Assembly (NCBI GenBank): GCA_015680685.1
Contig: MNCI01009196.1
Span: forward strand, 1,318 to 51,334
Length of the DNA: 50,017 nt
Direction of reading: 5' to 3'
Source: Gnetum montanum
Taxonomy: Eukaryota > Streptophyta > Gnetopsida > Gnetales > Gnetaceae
Below the pieces are notes generated by a model that was given only the letters and a program-made list of their open reading frames with translations, was not told the origin of the DNA and ran no database searches. This document shows, one piece after another, positions 1 to 11,589 of the stretch (its first letter is position 1; each line of letters starts with the position of its first letter). The position numbers and the translations under genes are program-made.

Positions 1-163
1 CGTACACAACTTGGGTTCAGGTTACAAGCTGCTCGAATAAAGAGCCGTTCACTCTAGGACTCCTACTGCGGGCACATGGGGAAAAATTCTAACTCTGGAG
101 TGATCAATCTGCCAGAGCTTCGCTACACTAGCCAGGATTGGGAAATAAGGGGAGTGCTGCCTC

Positions 164-173
164 TTATTTATAG
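164..173 (-). promoter_or_regulatory. TATA box of the LTR promoter
   Basis: On the minus strand this reads CTATAAATAA. The same motif lies at the same place in all related LTRs: 8856-8866, 16851-16859 and 48668-48677 (minus) and 17552-17561 (plus). Confidence 0.6.
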
Positions 174-184
174 AAATGGCGGTG

Positions 185-252
185 GGACGCGATATCGCAG
201 GAGAAGACGCGATATAACGTACGCGATATCGCATGGGATGCGATATCGCGAC
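185..252. repeat. Palindromic CGCGATATCGC repeats in LTR U3
   Basis: The core GCGATATCGC, a perfect palindrome, occurs three times, plus a degenerate GCGATATAACG. It lies between the TATA box and the outer LTR end, i.e. in the distal U3 enhancer position. The A-family LTRs carry a different palindromic repeat at this place. Confidence 0.8.
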
Positions 253-275
253 CTAGTGTAAGTCGCGTCTCATCA

Positions 276-1529
276 GTAAGGGAGGAGATACAAAATACAT
301 TGTGCATGTTGCACCAACATATCTATCACAACACTAATACATGGGAACATTTGATTAATTTTTTCATTTTTATTGTGAATAAGGATAGGGTAATAACATG
401 GTTCATGCTAGTGGGTGACTAACACGATTGCACTACTAATGCATGGTTGATGCATCAAAAATAACATTGTTAACATGCTACTAATGCCTTGCCGTTCATA
501 GTGCACATAGGGCATGTTGAGGCTTTACCTTGGAAGACCTATTTTATGATAGAAAAGAAAGATGTTTTGGGTGGAAGGGAGGAATATGTGTGCCCATGTG
601 ACAAGCTAGCATAGGACTGGTGTGGCCACAGTAGTGATGCATCAAAAGTAATGCTAGTGTTGCATTGTTGGGATGCCATTGATAGTAGTGTGCATAGGAT
701 ACAATGACATTTCATCTTCTTTTTTTATGATGATGTGAGATGTTGACACTTGAATGGGGATACGAAAAGAATAAATATCAAGCACAAGATGGGATGCTAG
801 GTAGAAAAGCTAGGGAAATGATGGTTAGGTGCTAGAGGAAGAGAAAAAGTGTTCAAATATTAGGTTGAGAGGGAAAAAAGGCTAAGTGTTGACTTGATGA
901 TAAGGGAAAAAGTGTTCAAATATTAGGTTGAGTGGGAAAAAAGGCTAAGTGTTGACTTGATGATAAGGGAAAAAGTGACTAAGCATCAACTTTATGACAC
1001 AACATGCAATATTATGTTAGTCACTAGGAGTTAGCCATTTTCTAATAGAATTTATCTTTACTTAGGTAATTGCTTGCAAATGATGTTAATAATGCTAGGA
1101 AAGTAGGGTTTACCTATTCTAGTATCAGCTAAAGTTATTGTATTATCATTGGTATTTTTAATATTTAATTATTATTTTATTATTTAAATAATAATATTCT
1201 ATTTACATTGTCGATTCTAATCCTTGGTTTATTATTTTGTTGTATAGAAATTACATGATCTTGAGATGGACAATTAATCCTATATACCTTCTAGCTTGCA
1301 AGGTAGGTTCTACTATCACTAGCAAATGAGGGGGTGTGAAGGTGGCCCTAATTATTAATGACAGGTTATTTTATTCCATCTAGATTTTCAGCTATCCTAG
1401 GGTTAGATGATTTTTAAAGTTCTAAGTTAAGAAATTTTTTGTGTTCATATGGATCATGCTTTCCTTAACCATAATCTCTCATGCCTTAGAGCATATTTTT
1501 CTAGGTTTTTACACAATATTGTTGGGTTA
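276..1529. other. Non-coding flank, no gene seen
   Basis: AT-rich sequence with stops in all frames. Apart from the 63-bp direct repeat at 844-969 I see nothing recognisable. It may be the 5' leader of element B. Confidence 0.5.
844..977. repeat. 63-bp direct tandem duplication
   Basis: Unit 1 (844-906) and unit 2 (907-969) both start AAAAAGTGTTCAAATATTAG and end TGATGATAAGGG. They differ at one base (GAGA versus GAGT near the middle). A partial third unit (AAAAAGTG) follows at 970-977. Confidence 0.95.
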
Positions 1530-3905
1530 CGTGATCTAGGAGGTCATGGACATGAACACCATTATTGATGATGGTGGTAGGACTTGAGAGATTGAAAGGA
1601 AGTAGTTGAACCACCTATGGAGAGATCATATTTATAGGAAATTTGATGTTGATACTGCACTGGTACTAGATCCTTGTTGGATTTAAAGTTTGTTTAGCCC
1701 TATGAGTACTTATCTTATGGTGTCTAGATATGTTAATATGAGTTCTTTGCCTATTGATTTATCTAAGTCTATATTACTAGTTAGAATTTAAACCATTATT
1801 AATATGACTTATTTTTTCATATGTTCACAGGTTTGAGGATTTAGATTATGAGGATGTGTACTTGGAGGTGTTGGAGTAGGTACTTCAAGAAATAACTCTT
1901 GAGGCTAATTAACATTCCACAATGTTTACATGATTCCTTAATAACATTGAATTGGGTTAGGGGACACAAATGGTACCATGATTTTTAGTAGGTAGGATTG
2001 GTACATGTGCTCTATGAAAGAATATATTTTGACTTAAATGAGAAGTCGTATAAGGAATCTTATATCAAGCTAAGGCCTAAAGGTACCTTGGAAGTTGTGC
2101 AATGAGTTTGGTAAGCTCATAGTTAGAATCCTATGTTAGTACTTAGTTGTTACCCATGCTCTTGTTTTGGATTTTCTTATGATTGTGCTTTGTGTTGTTG
2201 GTTTTCTATGTCTTTATTTTGTAGATCATATCAACACCTATGAAATTATCTACATTCAACTAGAGAACATGTAGGAGAGATAATATAAGGAAATATCCAT
2301 AAAATTCCTTCTAGTCATAAGTGGCTAGTGAGTGGTCAAGGGAGAAAGTTCCTTCATATGCTTGAGTAAATGAGGTTTTTGTTGCTTTTTACATTTAGAT
2401 CACTCAACATTTAAACCATGAATATGGTTACCATGGTGAAGTGGTAATCTTCTTAGTAGCAATTATTGGTGTTTTAAGTCCAAGAGAAGGAGGTTATCTT
2501 GTGACTAGATAGAGACTCATTGAAGTGCTACTTTCACTCCCCTAATGAAGACTCTTTGGTTGAAGTTAATGAAAAATCATTCACACTTGATTAGAAGCAT
2601 ATAGTTGAGTATGTGCAATATGGCAATGAGGACCACAACATCGCTAAGTGTGGAAACCATGATTTGATTTAAGCATATCACATGTTTATTGAGAGGATAT
2701 TTTGTGAGAAGATTACATAAGATAGGACCATCTCTCCTCAATAGCTTGTTTTACAACACCATGATGTGGGATAGTTGATATAATTGGGTGAATTACCTAG
2801 ATGAGATGATGTTCATAGAGTTGGATAACATAAATGTGATTGATGATTAGCATTCTCATTACTCCATTAACTTCATCTTTTATTATGAAATCCTTTGATT
2901 TTTTGCAAAGTTATTATCTTACAAAGGTCACCATGGGAAGAAGGTTCTTTATAAGGAGTATTTCACTTGTTTGTTATGCCAACATGTTATGAGTATTATG
3001 ATGATCCTACCAACTATCTTAGGAGGATCATTAAAGACAACATCTTTGTTGTCAAAGGATATGGCAAAGTCCTTAATGCTTTTTAGAATGACATTACCCA
3101 CTAAGTGTTCTAATCATTGAAATCCTAATCAAGATATGAAGATAAGTAGGGAGTGTAACTTGGATACACAAGATAAGGGCTAGGTAGTGAAGAGGGTGAT
3201 GATGGATGCCATAGAAGGTGTGAAAACCTATGACTTGGAGAAGGAGAGATTGTAGGCTAAGGTTGCTAAAGTTGTAGAGAGATCAAATAAGTTAAGAATA
3301 TTTGTATCATTTTTGATATTATTATATTTGCATTTTAAATATTTTTCTTATATTTTTATAGTTTATATTTTTATGTACCAATTTTTTACTTTTATCAGTT
3401 ATGTTGATGACTAATAGCAAAGATAAAGGCCAAGAAGAAAGTAGAGTTGGAGGCTTTGGTATGAAAAAAACTACAAAGGAAAAGAGAAGAATAGAAAGAT
3501 AGAAATTTCAAAGAAGAGGTGGAGAAGAGAGCTCAAGAAGAAGTAGAGTAGAAAGCTTAAGAGGAAGTTAAAATGAGGGTGATAGAAGTAGCAATAGAAG
3601 AAATGAAGAGTGTAGGGAAAAATACATTAATGGATGAATTATTTAGGGAGTCATAAGGCTTTGATTTAGAGCGTGGGAAAGGTGAATTCCTAAAACTATA
3701 AGTATTTTAAAAAGTGTAATTTTTATAAAAAGGTATTTTGAAATTTCATGCTTTATTAGAGATGAGTCAACTATTATGTAGACCATGAGTTGGATAATAT
3801 AGATATTAATGGGATACCATATCCTTCTAGGATCATTGAGTTCTCACCCATAGAGGAGTAGCATATGTTAGACAAGGCTAGGAATAAGTGGCTAGTGTTG
3901 TACCT
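1530..3905 (+). pseudogene. ORF1-like spliced accessory gene of element B (decayed)
   Basis: Several plus-strand blocks read like protein when isolated stops are taken as decayed Gln/Arg/Trp codons, and non-coding, intron-like gaps separate them. Blocks lie near 1540-1680, 1830-2105, 2620-2900, 2985-3290, 3425-3700 and 3757-3900. The 3425-3700 block is a Lys/Glu-rich coiled coil. The one before it ends with a helical KTYDLEKERL segment, and the last contains NIDINGIPYPSRIIEFSP. Likely 3' splice sites are TTCACAG near 1830 and TTATTAG near 3755. It lies upstream of gag in the same orientation, where Ogre elements carry ORF1. I cannot name a domain. Exon borders are approximate and the ORF1 assignment is inferred from position. 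Confidence 0.45.
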
Positions 3906-6189
3906 AGTTTGGCTTTTTCTATATAATTCATAGTTCTAGGTTTGCTCCATGGATTAACATCTTGCATGATTGAAACCATAGTATATGATCTCTATCTTCA
4001 ATGTCTATTAGAAATAATTTCTTGTATCATTTGTGGCATTATTTTGGGCTAACTCTTTTAGCTTTGATGTTCAGCATCATTCCTTATGTTTATTTTCACT
4101 TCTTCTTTGGATTATTGTCTCCAATGTTGAGTGTTAATCCTATTTTTGATGATCAACATCATTTTCTATATCAAGCTATACTTTTTATATCTACTTCAAT
4201 TGCACATAATTTCTCATACTAAAAATTTTCTAGAATATTTTGTGGATCCCAATTCATTTTTAGTCATAATCCATGAGGAATTAATTATCTGTAAATAGTA
4301 GGATACCCATAAATGCAAAAGGATTGATTGGAATTTGGTTGATTAGTTTGTAGTTGGAACATTAGAAATTTGAAAAACTTTCTAAAGACTTAACCTCTTT
4401 GCAAAATAGCTACTTTTCTAGCAACTATCAAAAAACTCCATGCAATACTCAATATCTTAGAGTTTATCTAATTTTTTTTCTTTTCTACTAATACATTGTA
4501 TTTTCTTTATGTTATCCTCTTAACAAAATAAAAACCCCTTAAATATAGGTCAATAGATAGATCTAATTTAGTTTCTCTCCATTGCATATTATCAATTACT
4601 AACTTGTAGTGATTTTGTTAGAACTTCATTACGCACATACATTAGAGAAGGAATGGGATAAAATAACTTCTCATTACTCATCCTTGATTCCTAATTTCAT
4701 CTTGTAGAATTTTTATTACATCCTCCTAGGTTTCTTTCCCTATAAATTTCACTTTCTTTATTTGTATTTTAAAGGAATAATTTAAATAGATTTTCCTTTG
4801 CTTTATTTTGCAATTTTGTGTCTTTTTAGCTAGGTATGCTCTACTTTTAATAGTTCTCATTTTACCTATCATTTTTCCTTCTACATTATATTGTGAATAC
4901 ATTTCCTTTTTATGATATCTAATTTTTTTTAATTAGCTATTACATGAATCCTATTTCACTTGTTATTTACTCATGTTTTGCAAAAGCATAGTCTTAGATT
5001 GTTGGATTTTCTAATGATATGCAAGTCCCAGTTTGATTTAGAGAATTTATTTTCTTTAGATCATTTTGTGATCTCAAAAATTCTTAGCTCATTTTCACAT
5101 AAGGTTGCATTGAACCTTAGATTTATGATGATTCTAAGCATAACATATTTTTGGTTCTAGAAGGAGGGTCTTTGAGAAGTTAATGTTATTTCTATGAATT
5201 TCTATTTACCATGCTTTCTAAATTTTAATGATGTGTCATGTAAAAATAATCATATCACATCATTTCTCATATGAATTTTACATTTTTCTTAAATCAATAT
5301 TCTTACTTTCTATTTCAAGTTAAAACTTAACTATAAGGATGATCAAAGCTCTAATAATAGCCGTATGAAGTCACAGTTACTCCTACAATGCATTTGTAGC
5401 AATTGCATCATCATTTGGTTTGGATTGTTCTAAACTTCAAATGCTCGTTTATTTGAGAAGAAATTAGGAATTCTTAGAAGGATTAAGCATAAAGAACTTC
5501 AAGATAGCTTTCACCAAGTAAGAGCTAGAATACTTATATTGGTCATGTTCAAGCTCATGGTAGAATATGAATAGGCCAATAATATTTTTCTTTTTTCCCT
5601 AATAGGGATCATCTAATTAAAGTGAATCATGGAAAAGCTAAGAAGATTGTAGAATTCAATATGGAGTAAGAAAGGATAGAGAAAATATTACACTTGTAGA
5701 TTAAAGAGGCTAGGATAAATATCATCATGGATAAACCTCTTGGTCCTTACATTGTTTTTAAAGGAAAAAGTGAAAGCATAGTCCTTGAATCATGCATCCA
5801 TTTAATAAAAATATGAGGAAAAATCAGCTAAAAGCCTTGGCATGACTAATACTCTATCACATCATATCCACAACAATAACATTATAGCTGCTTAGAATTC
5901 TTCACTTGGATTTGTTCCCCTAGCATGGGACTACTTAGGCTTCTTGTGAGCTCTATTTCTTCACCCCCATCATTTCTTTACTTCTAATAGTGCTAGAAAC
6001 TCTCATTCCTTCTTCCAATCCTCTAATCTACTTTTTGGATTCACATACTTTATTCCTCAACGCTAATCTACCATATCTTCTTTTTAATTCATTTCATTTC
6101 CTATTTCTACTACTCCACTACTATTTAGTGTTCTCCCATCTACTAGTGAATCATCTTTTTCTCTAAACCCACCTAATTTTATTTCATTA
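3906..6189. other. AT-rich region without recognisable gene
   Basis: No domain or extended frame found. The short open frames at 4001-4222 and 4960-5160 are Phe/Ile/Leu-rich products of AT-rich sequence. It probably belongs to element B between ORF1 and gag. Confidence 0.4.
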
Positions 6190-7440
6190 GGCATACCCAT
6201 TCTTGCTACATTTGGACCCATTCCATAGATGCATCATCCTTGGATATTATTTCATGCCACTATAACTTAATATTTTTCCTTGCTTTCCTAAAACAGATCT
6301 GTAGCTATTAGTGTTTCTTAATGATATTATGATTCATCTTCAAAGCACTAAAGAAAAAGAAGCTAAGGCATTAGTTATCTAAGAAAATTCTTCTATTTCC
6401 TTGGATCAAATCCTAAGTAATCCTATAAGCTGTGCTATTCTCTTGTTAGTTCTACTAAAGGGAGTCACTACCATCTTTTAGAAAATATAATGATAAAATA
6501 AGGGACCTTATGAATCATGTGGTCATATTAAAATATGAATGCATGCTTTGTGCCCCTTACCCTCAAATCATACTGAGATGCTTCTCTAACTCTTTTTCTA
6601 GAAGAGCTTTGGAATGATATAGATACTTACCTCATGGCTCTACTACCTTTGTAGAACAACTACTTGTAGCTTTCATTGAACACTTTAAGTTTAATGTTCC
6701 TTAAATTACTAGCATTATGTCATTCGTATCTATCAAGAAATTTCCAAATGAATCCATTAATGAGTTCATTTATCAATGGACAATGAATCAACTAAATTTC
6801 CATATCATTTGGGGGAATTTCATCTATTAAAATTTTTTGAACCTACAGTCATTGACTACATTTTGAAGAGGATGACTTATCCTAAGACTCATTTCTGAAT
6901 GATGCTTTCTAGGCTACCAAATGCATTAAAGAGGTCACTATTCAATGAGGTGATTATGAATTCCTATCAATTTGTAACAAGGCTAACAAGGCTATGAAAC
7001 AAGAGAAGGGATAACCAACTTCTCAAGGTATTTTATTTTTTATTCGAGGGACAAAAAAATCCTCCCTCAACTATTTTTCTTCAAATTAGCAATACAAGCC
7101 TCAAAGAAATAGAGATCAATACACTAAAATATCCATGAGGTATTGTCTACTTCTTAACAATCTTCTTAGAGATGATCATCTTTAGAGGAAGTAATTTTTT
7201 AATCATGCAAGAGCTCATTACTACTGTATTCAGCTCATAGCAATGGATCCTTCTTAGAGATAATAAAATAACCCTATGATGCCTAAATGGTATGACTACA
7301 TGAAGTATTGTTGTTTTCATAAGATTGTTGGTTATGACACAAATAAATGCAAAATTTTGAAGGATGACATTCATGATCTTATAGATAAGAGAAAGATAAT
7401 GGTGGAAAGTAAACCATCCACTATGCATGTAGACAATCAG
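6190..7440 (+). pseudogene. gag: gag of element B (Tat/Ogre-like), decayed
   Basis: The capsid core is readable from about 6555 to 6790. It contains SRRALE, then YRYLPHGSTTFVEQLL, then a FKFNVP block, then NESINEFIYQW, which matches the Tat-lineage gag pattern of an ...ALxWY.LP.GSI..FEQL helix followed by NES..FI.RW. A zinc-knuckle-like segment at 7303-7440 keeps CCFH...GYDTNKC followed by KDDIHDLID, close to the CxxH..GHDT..C form of Tat gag proteins. Gag would build the cytoplasmic particle and bind genomic RNA. Several TAA/TAG/TGA stops replace Gln or Trp, and there are frameshifts between 6800 and 7300. The N-terminal limit is a guess. Confidence 0.7.
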
Positions 7441-8117
7441 TAACTAGAATTATTTTTAAATTATTTAGAAGCTAGAAATAGTATTTCAACTTTCAAGCTA
7501 GAATATAAAGTTCAAAAATTTCCACATAAGGAACCTTATGTAATTTGTTGGTTTGACTACAAGCACTGTCAATAATCTTCACCACAATCTCAAAAAACTT
7601 ATATCATTCATTAATCTGAATCTTCCTTATCTTCTTATCATTTTTGTGCTTTCCCAACTAGTCAAAACCTAGCTATGTCTCATACCATTACACATCCTCA
7701 TCAGTTTACTTTTGTTACTTAACCCATTCATCCATTCTACTTTCATCCAATTCCATATCATTTTGAATTCCAAAATACCTCTTAATACACTATATTTTAA
7801 GAATATAATCATTTCTTTCCATCATCTTAAGTAAGAATCCTTATCTATAGCTAGTAAATCAATGAGTCACAAATAAGCAGGCATAAGGAGAAGGTTACTT
7901 AGGCACCTAAGAAACCTTCTAAAACATCTAAGAAGGTTTCTTTTTAATAATAGTGGGAAACTATTCCTTCAAGTATCCTTTCACCTTTATATAATCCTTT
8001 ACAACTAATCACAATGGCACCCACTACATGGTCATCTCAATTAATGAATAATAAGTTATTATAACAAATGACCACTATTGTCCATTTGAAGAAAACTAAC
8101 TTATCCTTGTACAACCT
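7441..8117 (+). pseudogene. gag-protease linker of element B, cut by insertion of A
   Basis: Continues the gag frame weakly (a Phe/Pro/His-rich stretch near 7710-7800). It then breaks off exactly at the AACCT target site where element A is inserted. The other side of the break is at 17067. Confidence 0.45.
8113..8117. repeat. Target-site duplication AACCT, left copy
   Basis: Immediately precedes the LTR start TGATGAG at 8118. The identical AACCT follows the other LTR at 17062-17066. Confidence 0.9.
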
Positions 8118-8594
8118 TGATGAGAAGTGAGGTACCCCTATGCTCAACCATACGAATACGAGTGTTTCATGCATCATTCAATCGAATTCCAAGGACTAAG
8201 TGCTTATGCACCCTTGTGGAACAAGGATGGGTTGATTGATCATTGTCTTCCCAAACTTACTTGTATGTCATGGTTGTATGGTTAAGTAAGCTTGAGGCAT
8301 GTGATTTTTATATCTTTTATGTTTTTATGTCCTGTGCTAATAGGGAAAGAGAGAGATAACTAGGTGAGTAATTTAACTTAACTACTCATTAACTAAGTTC
8401 TAACTAATCCTAACATAAGCATTCGTTTCCACTTGTGATACACATCCTAAACCAGTACAACACTACTAAGATTACCAAACGCTAATTTTTACTAGGTTAC
8501 CAAGCATTACACGCATGCTCGAAGTGATCGTACTTGTGTAATTTAACGATTTTCTTAATTGATCAAAATGAATTGTTGTGCTAATAACATAAAT

Positions 8595-8665
8595 GTAAAG
8601 TGCATAAAATAAAATAAAATAAATGTATAAGGAAATAAAATAAAAAAATGCATAAGAAAAAAAAT
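8595..8665. repeat. AAAATA-type simple repeat in LTR
   Basis: Runs of AAATAAAATAAAATAAATG occur here and in the other LTR at 16575-16642, with small length differences. Likely replication slippage. Confidence 0.7.
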
Positions 8666-8855
8666 CTCAAGTGCTGCAAGGATGAATCAAAGAGCTCATC
8701 CTTATTGCTTAGGTACATAATGCTTGAATAAAGATCCATCCACACTTAGACCTCCTGCTGCAGGCACTTGGAAAATACTCTAACTTTTAAATAGACTACA
8801 AGAGTTTCACTACTTGACTACTAAAAGACTTCCTTCCCAATTTTGCGCCTAGGCA

Positions 8856-8866
8856 CTATATTTATA
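8856..8866 (-). promoter_or_regulatory. TATA box in 3' LTR of A
   Basis: Minus strand reads TATAAATATAG, about 170 bp from the 5' end of the LTR. It matches the 5' LTR box at 16851-16859. Confidence 0.6.
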
Positions 8867-8880
8867 GGCTTGGGAGCAAC

Positions 8881-9030
8881 TACTCTAATAATTAAAGTAA
8901 CTGCTCTAATAATTAGAATAATTGCTAAAATAATCACTAGAGTAACCTCTCTAATAATTAGAATAACTGCTAGAGTAACTGCTAGAGTAACCACTCTAAT
9001 AATTAGAATAATTGCTAGAGTAACTGCTCT
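8881..9030. repeat. U3 tandem repeat CTCTAATAATTAGAGTAAC, 3' LTR
   Basis: Degenerate 18-24-bp units built on the palindrome CTCTAATAATTAGAG joined by GTAACTGCT-like spacers. The repetition makes long Ile/Val/Thr open frames on both strands; these are not genes. The matching array is at 16873-17055. Confidence 0.9.
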
Positions 9031-9035
9031 CATCA

Positions 9036-10299
9036 TACCCCCATGACTGAATGAAAATTCAGACAACTGAATAGAAGAAGAGAAACGAGTTCTTTACAAA
9101 ATATTGGGAAGGTATGGGATTATTAACTAACTGACAACTGATGGTGGAATGGGATGATAGACTCAATGTGTCCAGTGAATAGATCAATAAGCATATTACA
9201 AGATTAGTGTTCATGACCATTGTGGTGAACACTTGTACATAAATAACATTCAAGCCTTTATTTGGCGGCTTGTAGAGAAAGGAAGAGAAAGAAAATGAAG
9301 CATTTTGCCACCAATGCTAAGATTGCGCCTTCCGTTGTTTATCTATAGCCATGCCACCAAACTTGCTCCTTTTGTAAATGCTCCAGTTTTGGTCCATCTT
9401 GAGTGCTTCCTCCAATCCTAGTCCATTGTTTGTATGATCACCATCTGCACACACAACACAATCACAAATGAGCAAGGATAGATAAACCACAATGCAATTG
9501 ATACCTTGCCTCGATATGAAGTGCATTGGCTGAGTTGTGGTTATGGCGGAAACTAGTTCGAAGATTTATCACAAGTGACTACCCAAGGTGTAGGGGTTAG
9601 GTGAATAGTAAAATAGAGAAAATTGAAAAAGTTGTGCGAGGGCCCCCACAACTAAGAGTGAACCTTTGATAGCTATAAGATGGGAAAAAATAACAACGAC
9701 AATGCTAATAAAATGGATGTCATGGATGGGGATGAAACAAGAGATGATTGATTGTAGGAAATGTTTAAGGAAAAAAACTTAAAAATTGCACAAAAAAGGA
9801 ATGCCAGTGGCTCCTCCCCAAAGCACGATCACACCTTTTATGCCCTGACAAACCCACAAATCAAAGAGTTTGTAGGCTCTAGGAATGTCATTTGGAAGCA
9901 AGAGTTAAAAACTTACCCATAAGAATTCACCAAAGAAAAATAATGCATCAACCCAGAATGGACTAATGATAAAACTGGCAATGAGGTGAAAAATGGGAAG
10001 AAATATGGAGAGGAGAGAATGGAATGGAATCCCAAGAACAAGGTTGTCTAAAGCCCCTTGTGTATCTCATGGTTAAGATGACTAAGTAGAACTTTATTTC
10101 AAATCTAGACTCAAACCAACCACATTTAGTGACCTCACATCAATACACCTAGCCAATCCATCTTCTTGAAGTAACAAGAATGCCTTCACATAGAGTAACC
10201 ACCATCCCAAGGAGAGCGAGATGGAGAAGTAGGAAGTGAGAAAGGGCCTTAGTTAGAGGGAACCTTTAGGCATGGGTAACATCCAATAAGTTACACATT
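9036..10299 (-). other. 3' untranslated region and polypurine tract of A
   Basis: The minus strand next to the 3' LTR reads CATGGGGGTA, a G-rich polypurine-type tract (9036-9045) that would prime plus-strand DNA. The rest has no convincing ORF. Much of it aligns with 48723-50017 in element G, for example the shared ACCATCTGCACACACAACAC and the shared GTGGCTCCTCCCCAAAGCA-type block, so it is an element part and not host flank. The ORFs on the minus strand at 9059-9253 and 9317-9526 are not conserved between the copies. Confidence 0.7.
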
Positions 10300-10880
10300 T
10301 TTCCAACTTTTCTTATTTTTTTTACACCATCATCATGAGCATCATTAATTTCTGAAAAGTTACACTTATGAAGTGGGTATCATTGTCTGAAATAAGTGCA
10401 TGAGGCATACCAAACCTATTTATGATTTGTTGTTGAACAAATCATGTAGCTGTAGATGATGTACAATCCTTAATAGCAGCTACTTCTGCCCATTTAGTTA
10501 GGTAATCAATAGCAACAATGATATAGGCTTTTCCATTGGACATTGGTGTAATTGGCCCCATAAAATCAATTCCCCAAATGTCAAAGGGTTCTAATAGTTG
10601 GATCCATTGTTTTGGACCCTCCATTCTTGCAGTCATTTCCCCATCACGTTGACAGTGCTCACAAGATTGGATGAATTGATGGGTGTCCTAAAACAATGTA
10701 GGCCAATAATATCCTGCAAGTAAGATCTTGATGGTCATTCATCTCCTAGTGTAATGACCCCCACAAGGACCCTCATGAGTGTCTTGGAGAACTCGTAGTT
10801 GATCTATATTAGGAACACACCATCAAACTAAGCCATCAGAACATACTTTGTAAAATTTCCCATTAATTTCCACAAAGTAC
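10300..10880 (-). pseudogene. Integrase of element A (truncated, decayed)
   Basis: On the minus strand the zinc-binding HHCC region is readable: a His-rich HEGPCGGHY segment, then SCEHCQRDG. The catalytic core follows with FDIWGIDFMGP (first Asp) and YLTKWAEVAA, then SDNDTHF (second Asp). I could not find the third catalytic residue (Glu) or a C-terminal domain. The frame dissolves near 10300, where the 3' untranslated region shared with G begins. Integrase would insert the cDNA into the chromosome. Stops include one TAG from a probable Gln. Confidence 0.8.
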
Positions 10881-10899
10881 TTGGCTTGGTGAAGAAACT

Positions 10900-11500
10900 A
10901 TTGTTTCTTCTTAAGGTTTAACTATTGTGGTATATGTTGGGTGAGAAGATAGGTAAGAATGCTACTGTACCAGTTTGTCTCTGTGGGTGATTGATTATTC
11001 ACTACACCAGCAAAGAGAAATTCATCAGGAAAATAATGAGAAATTGGATACTCGTCTCCTTTGTTGTCCCTTTGCAACCAAGATAAATGATCAGCAACTA
11101 TGTTCTTGATGCCTTTACGATTGATCATCGTAAGATCGAACTCTTGTAAGATTATAAGACATCGTATGATACGAGGGCTTACCATTGGCTTATTCATGAG
11201 GAACCTTATTGCACTATGATCTGTATGTATATATACTTTATATCCCAATACATAGTGTCTAAACTTTTCTAGTGCAAACACTACAACCATTAATTCTTTC
11301 TCTGTGGTAGTGTAGTTAAGTTGTGCACCAGCAATACTTCTACTTGCATAGTGGATGTAATAAGGATGCTTCTAGTCATCTAACTGTGTAAGTATGGCTT
11401 CTAAGTCATAGTTGGATGCGTCAGTCATGATATGGAATGGTTTGGACCAGTCAAGAGCTTGTAGAATGGGTGTTTCTACTAGCTTCTATTTCAAAGTTTG
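10900..11500 (-). pseudogene. RNase H domain of element A (decayed)
   Basis: The frame at 11290-10922 contains FALEKFRHYVLG, then HTDHSAIRFL, then LQEFDLTM and NIVADHLS. These are typical of the Ty3/gypsy RNase H region and closest to Athila elements. RNase H removes the RNA strand during reverse transcription. The usual Arg after DHLS is Trp here, consistent with a CGG-to-TGG change. It joins the RT upstream with stops but no large gap. Confidence 0.8.
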
Positions 11501-11589
11501 AAAAGCTAATTTGCATTCCTTGGTCTACTTGAATGGTATGTCCTTTTTCGTTAACTCCACCAATGGGTTGGAAACATTTGAAAAGTTCT

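Larger units (their letters stand above)
1..275 (-). repeat. Athila-like LTR, right-hand part (element extends off the left edge)
   Basis: This stretch aligns closely with 48504-48722 and more loosely with 8690-9035 and 16670-17061, which are LTRs by structure. It ends in ...TCTCATCA at 275, the same terminus as the other copies. What follows (GTAAG...) is not the TACCCCCATGACTG seen after the 3' LTRs at 9036 and 48723, so 275 is an outer element edge. This is therefore a 5' LTR of a minus-strand element, or a solo LTR. The small ORFs on both strands here are not genes. Confidence 0.85.
8118..9035 (-). repeat. 3' LTR of element A
   Basis: Begins TGATGAGAAGTGAGGTACCC and ends CTCTCATCA, giving the TGATGA...TCATCA inverted termini. 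It aligns along its length with 16089-17061. It is 918 bp against 973 bp for the other LTR. The differences include a short segment around TTGCCATACACAAGG (near 16680) missing here and fewer U3 repeat units. Confidence 0.95.

Noticed and set aside
49-261. Opposed 61-codon frames at the left edge
   Set aside because: Part of an LTR. The homologous copy at 48540-48720 does not keep either frame.
4001-4222. Hydrophobic 73-codon frame that could be a membrane protein
   Set aside because: AT-rich composition alone gives Phe/Leu/Ile runs. No start context, no conservation and no neighbours support it.
8821-9066. Open frames on both strands rich in Ile/Val/Thr
   Set aside because: They come from the palindromic U3 tandem repeat of the LTR. 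The same frames recur at 16814-17081, and their composition is purely repeat-driven.
9059-9526. Possible env-like ORF between integrase and the 3' LTR of A
   Set aside because: The short frames have no signal peptide or membrane pattern that I trust and are not conserved in the homologous part of G.
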